From contig JAYENI010000180.1 in the NCBI GenBank assembly GCA_034722015.1, forward strand, positions 1 to 28,055: a DNA stretch of 28,055 nt, read 5' to 3'. The position numbers were made by a program, and so were the translations under genes. Origin of the DNA: JAJDOJ01 sp034722015 (lineage in GTDB: Bacteria; Pseudomonadota; Gammaproteobacteria; JAJDOJ01). The notes beneath the pieces were generated by a model, which was not told where the DNA came from, did no database searches, and worked only from the letters and a program-made list of their open reading frames with translations. Below are positions 27,883 to 28,055 of this stretch, piece by piece; positions within the stretch are counted from its first letter, which is position 1; each line of letters opens with the position of its first letter.

Positions 27883-28055
27883 AAAGCTTCCGTATCCGGG
27901 CGGCCTGTGCCTCGAGTTGCTCCAGGGCGGATTGCATTTCCGCGGCGCGCGTCCGTTCCTTTTCGACGACGGCTGCGGGGGCCCGTTCAATGAAGCCGAC
28001 GTTGCCAAGCTTGGCAACGCTTTTCCCGAGGTTCGCGCGGAGCTTCCCGGTCTCC
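27881..28055 (-). CDS. valS: Valyl-tRNA synthetase, C-terminal end (partial)
   Basis: Only the last 57 residues are inside the window; the gene continues past the right edge. The segment contains LRANLGKSVAKLGNVGFIER, then APAAVVEKERTRAAEMQSAL, ending RIRKL. This is the C-terminal tRNA-binding coiled coil of bacterial ValRS, where the typical pattern is KLxNxGFxxxAPxxVVxKE. ValRS charges tRNA-Val in the cytoplasm. The TAG stop (27883-27881) overlaps the end of repeat copy C by two bases. Confidence 0.85.
   Translation of the reverse strand, partial: ETGKLRANLGKSVAKLGNVGFIERAPAAVVEKERTRAAEMQSALEQLEAQAARIRKL

Overview
The window looks like core chromosome of a high-GC gammaproteobacterium from outside the Enterobacterales/Vibrio group. 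A ZipA protein, a 1297-residue PurL with fused glutaminase, and a tmRNA tag reading ANDDKYALAA all point to Gammaproteobacteria. A canonical Smc, where MukB would be expected in enterics, points to a lineage such as the Chromatiales. The lineage is an inference; no rRNA or other taxonomic marker was compared.

Layout. 1-271 is an AT-richer flank with the ssrA terminator. ssrA (tmRNA, minus) and purL (plus) diverge at about 0.6-0.8 kb. A lone alpha/beta hydrolase follows purL. A minus-strand group comes next: a DUF3379 membrane protein, a DUF815-type ATPase and a 60-residue acidic protein. Then come a CBS-domain protein and a class I aminotransferase (plus), converging on cysZ. cysZ is followed on the same strand by an FGGY sugar kinase abutting queF. 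queF diverges from smc, which is followed by zipA. ispG (minus) converges on zipA, where ligA would often be found. From about 19.3 kb to the end the plus strand carries a VWA/NorD-like C-terminal remnant, two overlapping membrane GTPases, a DUF2760 protein and two tandem Hsp70-like ATPases. The window closes with the 3' end of valS (minus).

Functional themes. Most genes are housekeeping: trans-translation, purine synthesis, queuosine, isoprenoids, sulfate uptake, chromosome structure, division and valyl-tRNA charging. The least explained block is the GTPase-GTPase-DUF2760-Hsp70-Hsp70 cluster. It pairs membrane-associated G proteins with two divergent Hsp70 ATPases, and the second Hsp70 has a DUF3731-like C-terminal region. 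Its second Hsp70 has no ATG, GTG or TTG upstream of its nucleotide-binding loop. It appears to start at an ATC codon, or to be reached by slippage on a run of eight G.

The strongest non-genic signal is a family of exactly 159-bp imperfect palindromes. Three full copies (8253-8411, 16477-16635, 27724-27882) and one 19-nt end fragment (7655-7673) are present. The full copies sit next to genes, two of them directly after stop codons. They keep pairing through compensatory changes, so the hairpin itself looks selected. A second repeat family, 26-27 nt palindromes starting GGTGGAC (9028, 17675, 17731), includes an inverted doublet resembling a REPIN. A third, C/G-rich palindrome pair lies at 6458-6570.
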